Shown one piece after another: positions 41,581 to 51,651 of a stretch of DNA of 59,152 nucleotides. Made by a program: the position numbers and the translations under genes. Within the stretch, counting starts at the first letter, position 1. Every line of letters begins with the position of its first letter. The stretch is from Actinomyces gaoshouyii (lineage in GTDB: Bacteria; Actinomycetota; Actinomycetes; Actinomycetales; Actinomycetaceae), in NCBI RefSeq assembly GCF_002072175.1, contig NZ_MVIV01000011.1, forward strand, positions 1 to 59,152. The letters are read 5' to 3'. The notes under the pieces were generated by a model, which saw nothing but the letters and a program-made list of their open reading frames with translations, was not told the origin of the DNA and ran no database searches.

Positions 41581-42807
41581 TCAGGCGGTCCAGTGGGTCC
41601 TCTCGGCGATGCGCTCGGTGTAGGCGCGCAGGTTCCCGGCGCACTCAGTGACCGAGTCACCGCCCGTCTTGTCCAGGAGGGCCTGGGCGAGGACGAGGGC
41701 GGTGGCCGCCTGGGCGATAACGGCCCCGGGCACCACCGCCGTGGTGTCTGATCGCTGGTGGAGGCCAGTGGCGGGCTCCCCAGTGGCCAGGTCCACGCTG
41801 CGCAGGGCGCGGGGAACGGTGGAGATCGGCTTGTAGGCGGCTCGCACGCGGATCGGGGAGCCGTTGCTCATGCCTCCCTCGATACCGCCAGCCCGGTTGG
41901 ATGCGCGGGTGACGGCGCCGTCGGCGAGGGCGAGGATCTCATCGTGAGCCTGGCTGCCGGGCAGTCCGGCGGTCTCGAAACCATCCCCGATCTCCACGCC
42001 CTTGACGGCCTGGATGCTCATGAGCTCACCGGCGAGCCGGGCGTCGAGGCGCGAGGCGGCGACGGTATGCGTGCCCAGGCCGATGGGGACGCCGGTGGCG
42101 ATGACCTCGACCACTCCCCCGAGGGTGTCGCCGTCCTTGCGCGCGGCGTCGATGCACTCGACCATGGCCGCGCTCGTGGCCGGGTCGACGCAGCGCACAG
42201 GGTCGGCATCGAGACGCTCGACGTCCTCGGGCGTGGGGGTGGGCGCGCCGGCCGGCAGGCGGACCTCCCCGATGCGCACCACGTGGCTGACGAGCCTGAT
42301 GCCGGCGATCTGCTCGAGGATGGCCTCGGCGACGGCGCCCAGCGCCACCCGCGCGGCGGTCTCCCGCGCTGAGGCTCGCTCTAGGACGGGCCGGGCGTCG
42401 GGGAGGTCGTACTTGAGGGCGCCAGGGAGGTCGGCGTGCCCGGGGCGCGGGCGCGTCAGAGGCCGGTTGCGGGCGATCTCGCGCTCATCGCCGGTACCGG
42501 CGTCGATGAGCAGGTCCTCGGCGGGGACGGGGTCAGCGCTCATGACAGTGCGCCACTTGGGCCATTCGGAGTTGCCGATCCGCAGGGCGATGGGGCTGCC
42601 GATGGTCAGACCGTGGCGGATGCCCCCGATGATGCTCAGCTCATCGCGCTCGAAGCGCTGGCGGGCGCCGCGGCCGTGACCGAGCCGACGCCGGGCCAGG
42701 GCGGAGCCGATCCGTGCGCTCGTGATGGCCACGCCCGCGGGCGCGCCCTCCATGAGCGCGGTCAGCGCCTCGCCGTGGGACTCGCCGGCAGTCATCCATC
42801 GCAGCAT
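41581..42807 (-). CDS. aroC: Chorismate synthase
   Basis: This 408-residue FMN-dependent enzyme makes chorismate from EPSP. Signatures are [15 protein letters not shown] with the catalytic His, [45 protein letters not shown] (signature 2), and [12 protein letters not shown] near the C-terminus. Length is as usual for actinobacteria. It heads the aroC-aroKB-kinase paralogue-paiB string and lies 39 bases after aroE. Confidence 0.97.
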   Translation of the reverse strand: MLRWMTAGESHGEALTALMEGAPAGVAITSARIGSALARRRLGHGRGARQRFERDELSIIGGIRHGLTIGSPIALRIGNSEWPKWRTVMSADPVPAEDLLIDAGTGDEREIARNRPLTRPRPGHADLPGALKYDLPDARPVLERASARETAARVALGAVAEAILEQIAGIRLVSHVVRIGEVRLPAGAPTPTPEDVERLDADPVRCVDPATSAAMVECIDAARKDGDTLGGVVEVIATGVPIGLGTHTVAASRLDARLAGELMSIQAVKGVEIGDGFETAGLPGSQAHDEILALADGAVTRASNRAGGIEGGMSNGSPIRVRAAYKPISTVPRALRSVDLATGEPATGLHQRSDTTAVVPGAVIAQAATALVLAQALLDKTGGDSVTECAGNLRAYTERIAERTHWTA

Positions 42808-42846
42808 GGGTGGATCATCGCACAGGGCCGGCGCGCCGGCGCGCTG

Positions 42847-43821
42847 TCACCGAGTGTCGAGCGCGCTCAGCAGGGCCCCGCGCATGGCGCTGGTATCCGG
42901 TGAGCGGCCGGTCATGAGACGGACCTGAGCCACTGCCTGGTGCAGGAGCATGAGCCAGCCGGGCGCGATCGCGCCTCCGGCTCCGCTCCAAGCGCGGGCC
43001 AGGGCAGTGGGCCAGGGCGCGTAGACGACGTCAAGGAGAACGGCCTCGCGCCGGGCGCCGCCGCGGACGCGGTGCGCCCGGGCGAGCGGTGCCGCGAGGG
43101 TGTCGGCCGCGCCCCGGGGCAGGGTGGAGACCACGAGATCGGCCCTGGCCACGGCCTCCGCGACGATGGCGTCGGAGGCGGGCTCGCCGGGCCGCCAGGT
43201 GAGGGTCCGGATCTCCAGGCCCATGCGGTGGGCCGCGACGAGCGCGCGGCCCGGGCCGGCGTGGCGGCGGGCGGCCACCGTGATGCTGTGGGCGCCGAGC
43301 TCGGGGAGCGCGGCGAGGGCGGAGCAGGCCGTGGCCCCGGAGCCGAGGACGAGAGCGGTGGGCGCCGGGAGCTTCAAGCCTTCGGCCGCGGCGGCGCCGG
43401 GCAAGTCGCGCGCCTCCCTCAGCGCGCCGGAGATGCCGGCGACATCGGTGTTGAAGCCCGCCAGGAGTGCTGGGCCCGCGCCGGAGCGCTGGGCGACGAC
43501 GGTATTGACCGCCCCGACGGCCTGGGCGAGTGGGTCGATGACGTCGAGCATCGGCATGATGGCCTGCTTGTGCGGCATGGTCACCGACAGCCCCGCCCAG
43601 GCGGGCTCCTCGCCCACGGTGGCGCGCAGGGCATCGACGAGGCCGACCAGTTCACCGGGCGCGACCCGGAGCGCCTCATAGGACCAGTCGGCCAGGCCCA
43701 GGCCCTCATAGGCCGCGCGGTGGAGCACGGGGGACAGCGAGTGGGCGATGGGATCGCCGATGACTGCCGCCCGGTGAGCGGACGCGGGCGGCGCGCCGGC
43801 AGGGGAGTCGATACGTGTCAT
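42847..43821 (-). CDS. aroE: Shikimate 5-dehydrogenase
   Basis: A 324-residue NADP-dependent enzyme reducing 3-dehydroshikimate. It has VIGDPIAHSLSPVLHRAAY (shikimate-binding SxS), SVTMPHKQAIMPML with the catalytic Lys, AVGAVNTVV, and the NADP loop VLGSGATACSALAAL. The start at 43821 is chosen because AGGAGG lies about 12 bases upstream and the family begins close to VIGDPI; the frame is open much further into mltG. It lies between mltG and aroC. Confidence 0.94.
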   Translation of the reverse strand: MTRIDSPAGAPPASAHRAAVIGDPIAHSLSPVLHRAAYEGLGLADWSYEALRVAPGELVGLVDALRATVGEEPAWAGLSVTMPHKQAIMPMLDVIDPLAQAVGAVNTVVAQRSGAGPALLAGFNTDVAGISGALREARDLPGAAAAEGLKLPAPTALVLGSGATACSALAALPELGAHSITVAARRHAGPGRALVAAHRMGLEIRTLTWRPGEPASDAIVAEAVARADLVVSTLPRGAADTLAAPLARAHRVRGGARREAVLLDVVYAPWPTALARAWSGAGGAIAPGWLMLLHQAVAQVRLMTGRSPDTSAMRGALLSALDTR

Positions 43822-43873
43822 CGGGTCAGCGGTCCTCCTGATGCTGTCCCAGTGCCCAGCCCGAGGCCCCGGC

Positions 43874-45094
43874 TCAGCCGGCCGGCGTCGGGGTGGCGGT
43901 GGCGGAGCTGCCGTTGCACACATCCGGGTGGGCCTGGCAGAAGGCGGTGAGTTTCTTCGTGTTCTCATCCTGCTCTTCCTTCGTCTTCGCGAAGAGCGTC
44001 TTCCCCGTGTTGAGGTCGACGGTGACGAAGTAGAGCCAGTCGCCGGGCTCCGGGCTGGCGACGGCCTTGAGGGCCGCCTCGCCGGGGCTGCCAATGGGTG
44101 TTGGGGGCAGGCCCGCATTCCGGTAGGTGTTGTACGGGTTGGAGGCGTCGTCGACCTCTTCCTTGGAGGGCACTCCGCCGGTGCGCCCGAGCCCGTAGAG
44201 GATGGTGGAGTCCATCTCGAGGCGGCCGCCGGTCCCCGACTCCTGCTTCGTCAGGCGGTTCTCGACGACGCGGGCGACCTTCCCGAAGTTCTGCTGGCTG
44301 CCGGCCTCCCTCTCGACGATGGAGGCCTTGATGAGGGCGTCCTCGTATCCCGCGGGATCGAAGCCCAGCTTTTGGAGGCGCGCCATCGTGGCGCTGACCA
44401 TTCTGGCGACGACCTGCGTGACGGTCTCGCCCTCCTTGAGGCCGTACGTTCCCGGGGCGAGCCAGCCCTCGACGTCCCCCTTCGCGGCCTCGGGCAGGCC
44501 GATGCCCTTGAGATCCTTGTAGGCGGCGTCGACGTCCTCCGCGCTGACCTGCATGACGCTCATGATCTTCTCCTTGACCTGATCCTTGGTGAATCCCTCG
44601 GGGATGGTCAGGGAGTGGTCGGCTCGGGAGGCCGGATCGAGCAGGGCGGCGACGGCGGAGGCGCCGGACATCCTCTGCTTGAGCGTGTAGGTGCCTGGCT
44701 GGATGTTGGCGGACTCCGAGTTGGCATTGAACGCGTCGATGAAGGCCTTCGGGGACGCAACGACGTCGTTCTTGTACAGCAGATCGGCGATGATCGCTCC
44801 GGTGGCGCTCTGGGGGATCTCCACGATCACCGAGCCCTCGCCCTCACCCGAGTAATCGGCGACTGTGGACTGCTGCTCGCGGACGCCGTGCAGCACCCCG
44901 TAGCCCCAGTAGGCACCCGCACCAGCGCCGGCCACGGCAACGCTGAGGATGAGCACGGTGAGCACGTGGCGGCGGAAGCGGCGCTTCTTGCGCGCCTTCT
45001 CGCGACGGGCCTTGCCGCGCCTGGACGGCGGCTCGGCCGTCAGCGGGTCATCGGAGATGATGCCGATCTGCTCGAAGAGATCGTCCTGGCTCAT
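43874..45094 (-). CDS. mltG: Endolytic murein transglycosylase MltG (YceG family)
   Basis: A 406-residue membrane-bound lytic transglycosylase that cuts nascent glycan strands. It has a basic cytosolic tail, one membrane helix (about 44-68) and an extracellular YceG domain. The catalytic Glu lies in IKASIVEREAGSQQNFGKVA. The diagnostic NPYNTYRNAGLPPTPIGSPG follows, then DWLYFVTVDLNTGKTLFA. The end is Ser/Thr/Ala/Pro-rich and holds two Cys near 388-394. Its start overlaps the ruvX stop by four bases. The alaS-ruvX-mltG-aroE order is conserved in actinobacteria. Confidence 0.95.
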   Translation of the reverse strand: MSQDDLFEQIGIISDDPLTAEPPSRRGKARREKARKKRRFRRHVLTVLILSVAVAGAGAGAYWGYGVLHGVREQQSTVADYSGEGEGSVIVEIPQSATGAIIADLLYKNDVVASPKAFIDAFNANSESANIQPGTYTLKQRMSGASAVAALLDPASRADHSLTIPEGFTKDQVKEKIMSVMQVSAEDVDAAYKDLKGIGLPEAAKGDVEGWLAPGTYGLKEGETVTQVVARMVSATMARLQKLGFDPAGYEDALIKASIVEREAGSQQNFGKVARVVENRLTKQESGTGGRLEMDSTILYGLGRTGGVPSKEEVDDASNPYNTYRNAGLPPTPIGSPGEAALKAVASPEPGDWLYFVTVDLNTGKTLFAKTKEEQDENTKKLTAFCQAHPDVCNGSSATATPTPAG

Positions 45095-45567
45095 CGCGTG
45101 TCTCTCCTGGTCGGGGTGACGGGCTCACCGATCGGCGAGCCCGTGGAACGCTCGGCCTCCAGGGCCTGGTTGAGGATGACCACGGCGGCCGCCTGGTCGA
45201 CGACGCCCCGGAAGTCCTTCTCATGGCGCCCACTGGCGTGGAGCGCCTGATGCGCCGACACTGTGGAGAGCCGCTCGTCGACGAGCCTGACCACCACAGG
45301 GGAGATGGCCTGCGCGAGAGCGCGTGCCCAGTCCCTCGCATCACGCGTGGACGGGGTCCGCTTGCCCCCCAGGGAGACGGGCAACCCCACAATAGCCTCA
45401 ATGGCCCCGTGCTCGGCGACCAGTTCGGCCGCCTCATCGATGTCGCCTCCGTAACGATCCCGCTCAAGCGTGGCCACCGGAATGGCCAGGATCGCCTCGG
45501 CGTCGCACCTGGCGACGCCGATCCTGGCCTTGCCGACGTCGAACGCCAGGCGGAGTCCGCTGCGCAT
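45091..45567 (-). CDS. ruvX: Putative pre-16S rRNA nuclease / Holliday junction resolvase-like RuvX (YqgF)
   Basis: A 158-residue RNase H-fold protein. The first catalytic Asp lies in LAFDVGKARIGVA, IVGLPVSLGG follows, and VRLVDERLSTV gives the acidic pair of the active site. E. coli YqgF matures the 5' end of 16S rRNA; the Mycobacterium homologue was studied as a junction resolvase. The protein is a little longer than YqgF (138 residues), with a polar tail. It lies 14 bases after alaS and overlaps mltG. Confidence 0.93.
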   Translation of the reverse strand: MRSGLRLAFDVGKARIGVARCDAEAILAIPVATLERDRYGGDIDEAAELVAEHGAIEAIVGLPVSLGGKRTPSTRDARDWARALAQAISPVVVRLVDERLSTVSAHQALHASGRHEKDFRGVVDQAAAVVILNQALEAERSTGSPIGEPVTPTRRDTR

Positions 45568-45581
45568 GGCTCCCCCCGGGC

Positions 45582-48296
45582 TCAGGCGCCCAGGGCCTGG
45601 GTGATGGCGGCCATCGCCTCGGGGAGGGCGCCGGCGTTCTGCCCGCCGCCCTGGGCGAGGTCCGGCTTGCCGCCGCCACCGCCGCCGAGGGCCTTGGCGG
45701 CCGCCTTGACGAGCTCGCCCGCCTTGGCGCCGATGTCACGGGCAGCGGCGTTGGTGGCCACGACGATGACGGGGCGCTCACCCGACACCCCGGCGGCCAC
45801 GATCACCGTCGGCTCCGCCTCGCCGAGGCGCTCGCGGGCATCGAGGACGAGGGATCGCAGGAGGTCCGCGTTGGACACGGCGCCGAGGTCGGCGACGGCC
45901 AGGCGGTAGGCGCCCACGCGCCGCGCGCCGTTGACCACCTCGACGACCCGGGACGCCATCGCGGCCTGCTCGGCGGCGGCCAGGCGCTTCTCGGCGTCCT
46001 TGAGGCGGCCCATGAGGGATTCGATGCGCTCGGGCAGCTCCTCGGGGCGCCCACCGATCATGGTGGACAGCTGGGAGACGAGGGCGTGCTCTTTGGCCTG
46101 GAATCCGTATGCGGCATCCCCCACGAGGGCGTCGATGCGCCGCACGCCCGAGCCGATGGAGGACTCGCCCAGGATGGCGATGCGCCCGATGTGCCCGGTG
46201 GAGGGCACATGGGTGCCACCGCACAGCTCCCGGTCGAAGTCGTCGCCGATGGTGACGACGCGGACCTCGGTGCCGTACTTCTCACCGAACAGGGCGATGG
46301 CGCCAGAGGCCCTGGCGTCCTCGAGGCTCATGGTCTCGGTGCGGACCTGGAGGTCCTCGGCGAGCTTCTCGTTGACGAGGGCCTCGATGTCGTTGACCTG
46401 CCCGGTGGTCAGCGCCGTGTTGTGGGAGAAGTCGAAGCGCAGCCGGGAGGGGGAGTTCTCCGACCCGGCCTGCTCGGAGTCCGGGGCGACGGTGCGGCGC
46501 AGCCCGGCGTAGACCATGTGGGTGGAGGTGTGGGCCCGGGCGATGGCCAGGCGGCGCTCGGTGTCGATCTCGGCGTAGGCCCTCTCTCCCACGGCGATGG
46601 CGCCCTCGGTGAGGGTGCCCCGGTGGACGGACAGACCGCGGATGGGGGCCTGGACGTCGCCGACCTCGACGATGCCGCCGCCGGCCAGGCGAATGACGCC
46701 GTGGTCGGCGAGCTGGCCGCCCATCTCGGCGTAGAAGGGGGTGCGGTCCAGGACGACCTCGACCTGCGCGGGGGCGGTGGCCACCGGCTCGGGCCGACCG
46801 TCGAGCAGGAGACCGGCGACAGTGGCCTCTGCGGAGGCCTCGGTGTAGCCGAGAAACTCCGACCCCCCTCCCATGGAGCGCTCGATGTCCTGGAAGAGAC
46901 GGACGTCGATGTGCCCGGTCTTCTTGGCGCGGGCGTCGGCGCGGGCGCGCTCCTTCTGCTCGTCCATGAGTGAGCGGAAGGCGGCCTCGTCGACATCGAC
47001 GCCCTGCTCGGAGGCCATTTCCAGGGTGAGGTCGATGGGGAAGCCGTAGGTGTCGTGCAGCTCGAAGGCGTCCTGCCCGCTGACCAGGGGGCGCGCGCCG
47101 GCCGCGGACGCCCGCTCGCGGGCCCGCCCGACGGCGGTGTCCAGGATGGTGGTTCCGGCGCTGAGAGTGCGGCGGAAGGCCTCCTCCTCGCCGTAGGCGA
47201 CCTCCGAGATGGTCCCCCAGCGCTCCTCGAGCTCGGGGTAGGACAGCTTCATGACGTCCTTGGAGGCCGTCAGGAGGGTGGGCAGGGAGGCCTCGTCGAC
47301 GCCGAGCAGGCGCATGGAGCGCACGGCGCGGCGGATGAGCCGGCGCAGGACATAGCCACGGCCGTCGTTGCCGGGGCGCACGCCATCGCCGATGAGCATG
47401 AGGGCGCTGCGGACGTGGTCGGCCACGACGCGCATGCGCACGTCGTCCATGTAGGCCGCCCCGGCCTCCGGGCCAGCGGCTCCCAGGCCGTAAGCGCGCC
47501 CGCTCATCGCCTCAGCAGCGGCGATGACGGGGTAGACCTCGTCGATCTCGTACATGTTGGGCTTGTCCTGGAGGAGGAAGGCGATGCGCTCCAGGCCGGC
47601 GCCGGTGTCGATGGCGGTGGAGTCGAGCTTGCCGACGAGCTCGAAATCGTGGCCCTCGCCCTCCCCGCGGACGAACTCGTCGAAGACGAGGTTCCAGATC
47701 TCCAGGAAGCGGTCGCCGGCGGTGTCCGCCTCCGGGCCGCCGTCAGGGCCGTAGGCCGGGCCGCGGTCGTAGTGGATCTCGCAGCAGGCGCCGGCGGGGC
47801 CCGGCTGGCCGGTGGACCAGGAGATCTCGGCGAAGGGGAGCTTCTGTACATGGAGGGGGGCCACGCCGATGGTCTTGGTGAGGTAATCCCAGGAGACCTC
47901 GTCCTTCTCCCAGATGGTCATCCACAGGCGATCGCCGTCCAGACCGTACCCTCCGGCGCTCGTGGGCGTGGTCAACAGCTCCCAGGCGTACTGGATCGCC
48001 CCCTCCTTGAAGTAGTCGCCGAACGAGAAATTGCCGTTCATCTGGAAGAACGTGCCGTGGCGAGTGGTGCGGCCGACATTATCGATGTCGTTGGTGCGGA
48101 TGCACTTCTGCACGCTGGCGGCCCTGGGCCAGGGCGCCGGCTCGGTACCCAGGATGTAGGGGATGAAGGGGACCATGCCCGCCACGGTGAACAGGATGGA
48201 CGGATCTGGCGAGATGAGGGGCACCGACGACCGGATCTCGTGGTCCTTGGAGGCGAAGAAGTCGAGCCAGCGGGAGCGGATCTCGGAGGTGCGCAT
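45582..48296 (-). CDS. alaS: Alanyl-tRNA synthetase
   Basis: A 904-residue class II synthetase. The N-terminus has MRTSEIRSRWLDFFASKDH and the catalytic domain FFQMNGNFSFGDYFKEGAI. The editing domain holds zinc-binding ARAHTSTHMVYAG and CGGTHVPSTGHIG. The C-Ala domain (about 760-904) ends GGGGGGKPDLAQGGGQNAGA. Domain order and length are complete. It lies 14 bases before ruvX in the operon direction and 219 bases after rpsD, with a hairpin between. Confidence 0.97.
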   Translation of the reverse strand: MRTSEIRSRWLDFFASKDHEIRSSVPLISPDPSILFTVAGMVPFIPYILGTEPAPWPRAASVQKCIRTNDIDNVGRTTRHGTFFQMNGNFSFGDYFKEGAIQYAWELLTTPTSAGGYGLDGDRLWMTIWEKDEVSWDYLTKTIGVAPLHVQKLPFAEISWSTGQPGPAGACCEIHYDRGPAYGPDGGPEADTAGDRFLEIWNLVFDEFVRGEGEGHDFELVGKLDSTAIDTGAGLERIAFLLQDKPNMYEIDEVYPVIAAAEAMSGRAYGLGAAGPEAGAAYMDDVRMRVVADHVRSALMLIGDGVRPGNDGRGYVLRRLIRRAVRSMRLLGVDEASLPTLLTASKDVMKLSYPELEERWGTISEVAYGEEEAFRRTLSAGTTILDTAVGRARERASAAGARPLVSGQDAFELHDTYGFPIDLTLEMASEQGVDVDEAAFRSLMDEQKERARADARAKKTGHIDVRLFQDIERSMGGGSEFLGYTEASAEATVAGLLLDGRPEPVATAPAQVEVVLDRTPFYAEMGGQLADHGVIRLAGGGIVEVGDVQAPIRGLSVHRGTLTEGAIAVGERAYAEIDTERRLAIARAHTSTHMVYAGLRRTVAPDSEQAGSENSPSRLRFDFSHNTALTTGQVNDIEALVNEKLAEDLQVRTETMSLEDARASGAIALFGEKYGTEVRVVTIGDDFDRELCGGTHVPSTGHIGRIAILGESSIGSGVRRIDALVGDAAYGFQAKEHALVSQLSTMIGGRPEELPERIESLMGRLKDAEKRLAAAEQAAMASRVVEVVNGARRVGAYRLAVADLGAVSNADLLRSLVLDARERLGEAEPTVIVAAGVSGERPVIVVATNAAARDIGAKAGELVKAAAKALGGGGGGKPDLAQGGGQNAGALPEAMAAITQALGA

Positions 48297-48445
48297 GGGG
48301 GTCCTCGTGCTCGGGGGTGATCGGTGCCCCCGCGGCCGGGTGGAGCGGGGACGTGGTTGGTTCCGGCCTGACCGGGCCCCGGACTCTGCGGCCGAGGGCG
48401 GTCGGAGGAGCGGGTTCTACCCAGGGGCGAGCCTACCCCCGGAAC

Positions 48446-48487
48446 GCGGGATGCCCCACACCGGCAGTCCGGCACGGGGCATCCCGC
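48446..48487 (-). terminator. Terminator-like hairpin after rpsD
   Basis: GCGGGATGCCCC (48446-48457) and its reverse complement (48476-48487) form a 12-bp stem. The 18-base loop itself contains CCGG-CAGT-CCGG. It begins 29 bases past the rpsD stop. No U-tract follows on the minus strand, as is frequent in this genome. Confidence 0.6.
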
Positions 48488-48515
48488 ACTGGGCGGGCCA
48501 GCGGGCCCGATCGGC

Positions 48516-49139
48516 TCAGCGGGAGTAGTACTCGACGACCATCTGCACGTCGCAGGTCACCGGGACCTCGTCGCGCTTGGGGCGGCGCACCAGGGTGGCG
48601 GAGAGCTTCTCGAGGTCCACCTTGAGGTACTCCGGGACCGCCGGGAGGACGTCACGGTGAACGCCGGCGGCGGCGGCCTGGAAGGGCACCATGACCTGGG
48701 AGCGGCTTCGGACCTGGATGGTCTGGCCGGGGCGCACGCGGTAGGAGGGCCGGTCGACGACCTTGCCGTCGACGACGATGTGGCGGTGCACGACGGCCTG
48801 ACGGGCCTGAGCGATCGTACGGGCGATGCCGGCGCGCAGGACGAGAGCGTCCAGGCGCATCTCGAGCAGCTCGACGAGCGACTCACCGGTCAGACCCTTC
48901 TCACGGCGGGCCTCCTCGAAGACGCGCTGGAGCTGGGCCTCGCGGATGCCGTACTGGGCGCGCAGGCGCTGCTTCTCCTTGAGGCGGACGGCGTAGTCGG
49001 ACTCAGTGCGGCGACGGGCGCGGCCGTGCTCGCCGGGGCCGTAGGGGCGCTTCTCGAAGTAGCGAACGGCCTTGGGGGTCAGCGGGATGCCGAGGGCGCG
49101 CGAGAGGCGCACCTGGCGGCGGGAGCGCGAAGAGCTCAT
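48516..49139 (-). CDS. rpsD: 30S ribosomal protein S4
   Basis: This 207-residue primary 16S rRNA-binding protein nucleates 30S assembly. It has RSRRQVRLSRALGIPLTPKA, RRPYGPGEHG-type basic sequence near residue 31, and the S4 RNA-binding domain with LEMRLDALVLRAGIARTIAQ and VVHRHIVVDGKVVDRPSYRV. It lacks the four zinc cysteines of the C+ form. The gene stands alone next to alaS, outside any ribosomal protein operon. Confidence 0.95.
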   Translation of the reverse strand: MSSSRSRRQVRLSRALGIPLTPKAVRYFEKRPYGPGEHGRARRRTESDYAVRLKEKQRLRAQYGIREAQLQRVFEEARREKGLTGESLVELLEMRLDALVLRAGIARTIAQARQAVVHRHIVVDGKVVDRPSYRVRPGQTIQVRSRSQVMVPFQAAAAGVHRDVLPAVPEYLKVDLEKLSATLVRRPKRDEVPVTCDVQMVVEYYSR

Positions 49140-49353
49140 ACCTGTGTTCTTCCTGTCGGAGTGATCGCACGCCGCGGGCGGTTGCTCGCGGCGCGGGGTC
49201 AGCCTCTGATCGGGGCGATCGGGCCAGGACCCCAGGCGCCCGGCACGGCTCTGAGGACCGGGCGGTCCACGGACTCGCGCCTGGGCGGCGCCGGTACTCT
49301 AGCGCAGACCGCCCCGCGCTCACCGCCCCGGAGGCCGGCGTGTGAGCAGATCC

Positions 49354-50196
49354 TCAACGCCCGCTCTCCCGCGGCGGAGGATCCGCGGGCCCCGACACGG
49401 CCGCGCCCCCGGGGCGCCGCGCCCGTCGCAGCACGGAGGCGATCGCGACGACGATGAACGCGGAGAACAGCCATGAGGCGGCCCTCGGGCTGAGCGCCCG
49501 GGCGATGACGGCGCCCAGCGGCGAGCCGATCACCGAGGCGAGTCCGACCACCATCCCGATGCGGGCGTCGGGCAGACCCCGGCACAGGTTCGAGACCGTC
49601 CCCGCGATGGCGGTGGGCGCCATGGCCGCCAGCGAGGTCCCCCGGGCCAGGAGGTCGCCCGCCCCGGCGAGGATCTCGAGACCGGGGACGATGACCACTC
49701 CCCCGCCCACGCCGACGAGCCCGGCCAAAAGCCCCGCGATGAGGCCGATGCACACCAGCGCCGCCACCGCGCCGGGATCACGGGCGGCATCGAGGCTCAG
49801 CGCCGCCTCGCGCACGGGCTCGTGCGCCCGCCCCATGACGAGCACGGAGGCGGCGAAGGCGATGAAGATCCACGGCAGCGCCCGTGCCGGGAGGACCGCG
49901 AGCAGGCGCGTGCCCATCCGCGCGCCCACGAGGGAGCCGAGAACGATGATGAGGGCCGCGGCGAGGGAGACATCACCGCGCAGCGCGTACGTCGTCGTTC
50001 CGGCCAGGGACGCCGGGATGATCGCCACGAGGGAGGTCGCCGCCGCGCGGCGCTGGTCCATGCCCAGGATCGCCACGAGGGCGGGCACGAGGACGATGCC
50101 TCCCCCGACGCCGAACATCCCCGAGAGCACCCCCGCGCCCAGGCCGACGCAGACGGCGAGTGCCAGCCGGGCGACGGCCGGACGATCGCCCATCAC
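49354..50196 (-). CDS. TauE/SafE family membrane permease
   Basis: A 280-residue integral membrane protein with about eight helices in two homologous halves. Each half opens with the family motif: [16 protein letters not shown] (about 25-40) and [18 protein letters not shown] (about 160-177). TauE/SafE proteins are proposed exporters of sulfite, sulfoacetate or other small organic anions; the substrate here is unknown. A Pro/Arg-rich tail follows the last helix. Its start overlaps the rarA stop by four bases, so the two are co-translated although no functional link is evident. Confidence 0.85.
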   Translation of the reverse strand: MMGDRPAVARLALAVCVGLGAGVLSGMFGVGGGIVLVPALVAILGMDQRRAAATSLVAIIPASLAGTTTYALRGDVSLAAALIIVLGSLVGARMGTRLLAVLPARALPWIFIAFAASVLVMGRAHEPVREAALSLDAARDPGAVAALVCIGLIAGLLAGLVGVGGGVVIVPGLEILAGAGDLLARGTSLAAMAPTAIAGTVSNLCRGLPDARIGMVVGLASVIGSPLGAVIARALSPRAASWLFSAFIVVAIASVLRRARRPGGAAVSGPADPPPRESGR

Positions 50197-51578
50197 CGAC
50201 CCCCGCGCATGAGGGATCGGATCGACTCCAGGCGCCGGGCGACCTCGGCCTCGAAGCCGTGGCCCGTGGGCCGGTAGTAGGAGGCGCCCGCCAGGTCCTC
50301 GGGCAGGTAGTCCTGGGCGACGACGCCGTGCGGGTAGTCATGGGGATAGCGGTAGCCCTCGCCGTGCCCGAGCCCGGAGGCGCCAGCGTAGTGCGCGTCG
50401 CGCAAGTGGGCGGGCACGGCGCCGCCCTTGCCCGCGCGCACGTCCTCGATGGCGGACTCGATGGCGGCGATGACCGCGTTGGACTTCGGCGCGGTGGCCA
50501 CGGCGAGCGCCGCCTCGGCGAGGATGATGCGGGCCTCGGGCATCCCGATCATGGCGACCGCCTGCTGCGCCGCCACCGCGGTGGCCAGGACCCCGGGATC
50601 GGCCAGCCCGACATCCTCTGCCGCGTGGATGACAATGCGCCGGGCGATGAAGCGCGGGTCCTCCCCCGCGGCGATCATGCGGGCCAGGTAGTGCAGGGCG
50701 GCGTCAGGATCCGATCCGCGCATGGACTTGATGAAGGCGCTGGTGACGTCGTAGTGCTGGTCGCCGGCGCGGTCGTAGCGAACGGCGGCGATATCGGCGG
50801 CGCGCTCGACATCGGCCAGCCCCACCACCGGCGGCCCGCCATCCTCGGGAGCGCCGGCATCCTGCGGGCGGGCCGCGAGGATGGCGCCGGCGGCCGCCTC
50901 GAGCACGGTGAGCGACTTGCGCGCATCCGATCCGGCCATGCGCACGATCTGCTCCTGCGCATCGTCGTCGAGCGCCACCGCCCCCGCGAGCCCCCGCTCA
51001 TCGGTGACCGCTCGGGACACCAGGGCGCGGATGTCATCGGGACCGAGCGGGTGGAGGGTCAGCAGCAGCGACCGGGACAGCAGCGGTGAGACCACGGAGA
51101 AGGAGGGGTTCTCGGTCGTGGCCGCCACAAGGGTCACCCATCGGTTCTCCACACTGGGCAGCAGGGCGTCCTGCTGGGACTTGGAGAAGCGGTGGACCTC
51201 GTCGATGAAGAGCACCGTCTCCTCCCCCGAGGCCGCCAGGCGCCTCCTGGCATCGGCGACGACGGCGCGCACGTCCTTGACCCCGGCGGTGAGCGCGGAG
51301 AGCTCGACGAAGCGCCGGCCCGAGCCGCGCGCCACGAGGTAGGCGAGCGTGGTCTTGCCCGTTCCCGGGGGTCCCCAGAGGATGACGCTCGACACGCCCG
51401 CTCCGCCCGCGCCACCCGTCGGCTCGACGAGCCGGCGCAGCGGGGAGCCGGGGCCGAGCAGGTGCCCCTGGCCCAGGACCTCACTGAGATCGCGCGGCCT
51501 CATGCGCACGGCGAGCGGCGCGTGCGAGTCGGCAGGCAAGCCCGCCTCGTCGGTGCCGGCGGCGTCGAACAGGTCCAC
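50193..51578 (-). CDS. rarA: Replication-associated recombination protein A (RarA/MgsA AAA ATPase)
   Basis: This 461-residue clamp-loader-like ATPase acts at stalled forks. The start has [20 protein letters not shown]. Walker A is [17 protein letters not shown], Walker B is [20 protein letters not shown], and the sensor region is [20 protein letters not shown]. The C-terminal half contains [20 protein letters not shown], the conserved tetramerisation part, and ends with [18 protein letters not shown]. It is divergent from the transporter gene at 51652, with only 73 bases between. Confidence 0.95.
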   Translation of the reverse strand: MDLFDAAGTDEAGLPADSHAPLAVRMRPRDLSEVLGQGHLLGPGSPLRRLVEPTGGAGGAGVSSVILWGPPGTGKTTLAYLVARGSGRRFVELSALTAGVKDVRAVVADARRRLAASGEETVLFIDEVHRFSKSQQDALLPSVENRWVTLVAATTENPSFSVVSPLLSRSLLLTLHPLGPDDIRALVSRAVTDERGLAGAVALDDDAQEQIVRMAGSDARKSLTVLEAAAGAILAARPQDAGAPEDGGPPVVGLADVERAADIAAVRYDRAGDQHYDVTSAFIKSMRGSDPDAALHYLARMIAAGEDPRFIARRIVIHAAEDVGLADPGVLATAVAAQQAVAMIGMPEARIILAEAALAVATAPKSNAVIAAIESAIEDVRAGKGGAVPAHLRDAHYAGASGLGHGEGYRYPHDYPHGVVAQDYLPEDLAGASYYRPTGHGFEAEVARRLESIRSLMRGGR

Positions 51579-51651
51579 AGGGTGACCCTATCCTCATCCG
51601 GGCCCCGCCACCGGGCCCGCGGGGCGGTTCTATCAGTGGAACAATGCCGCC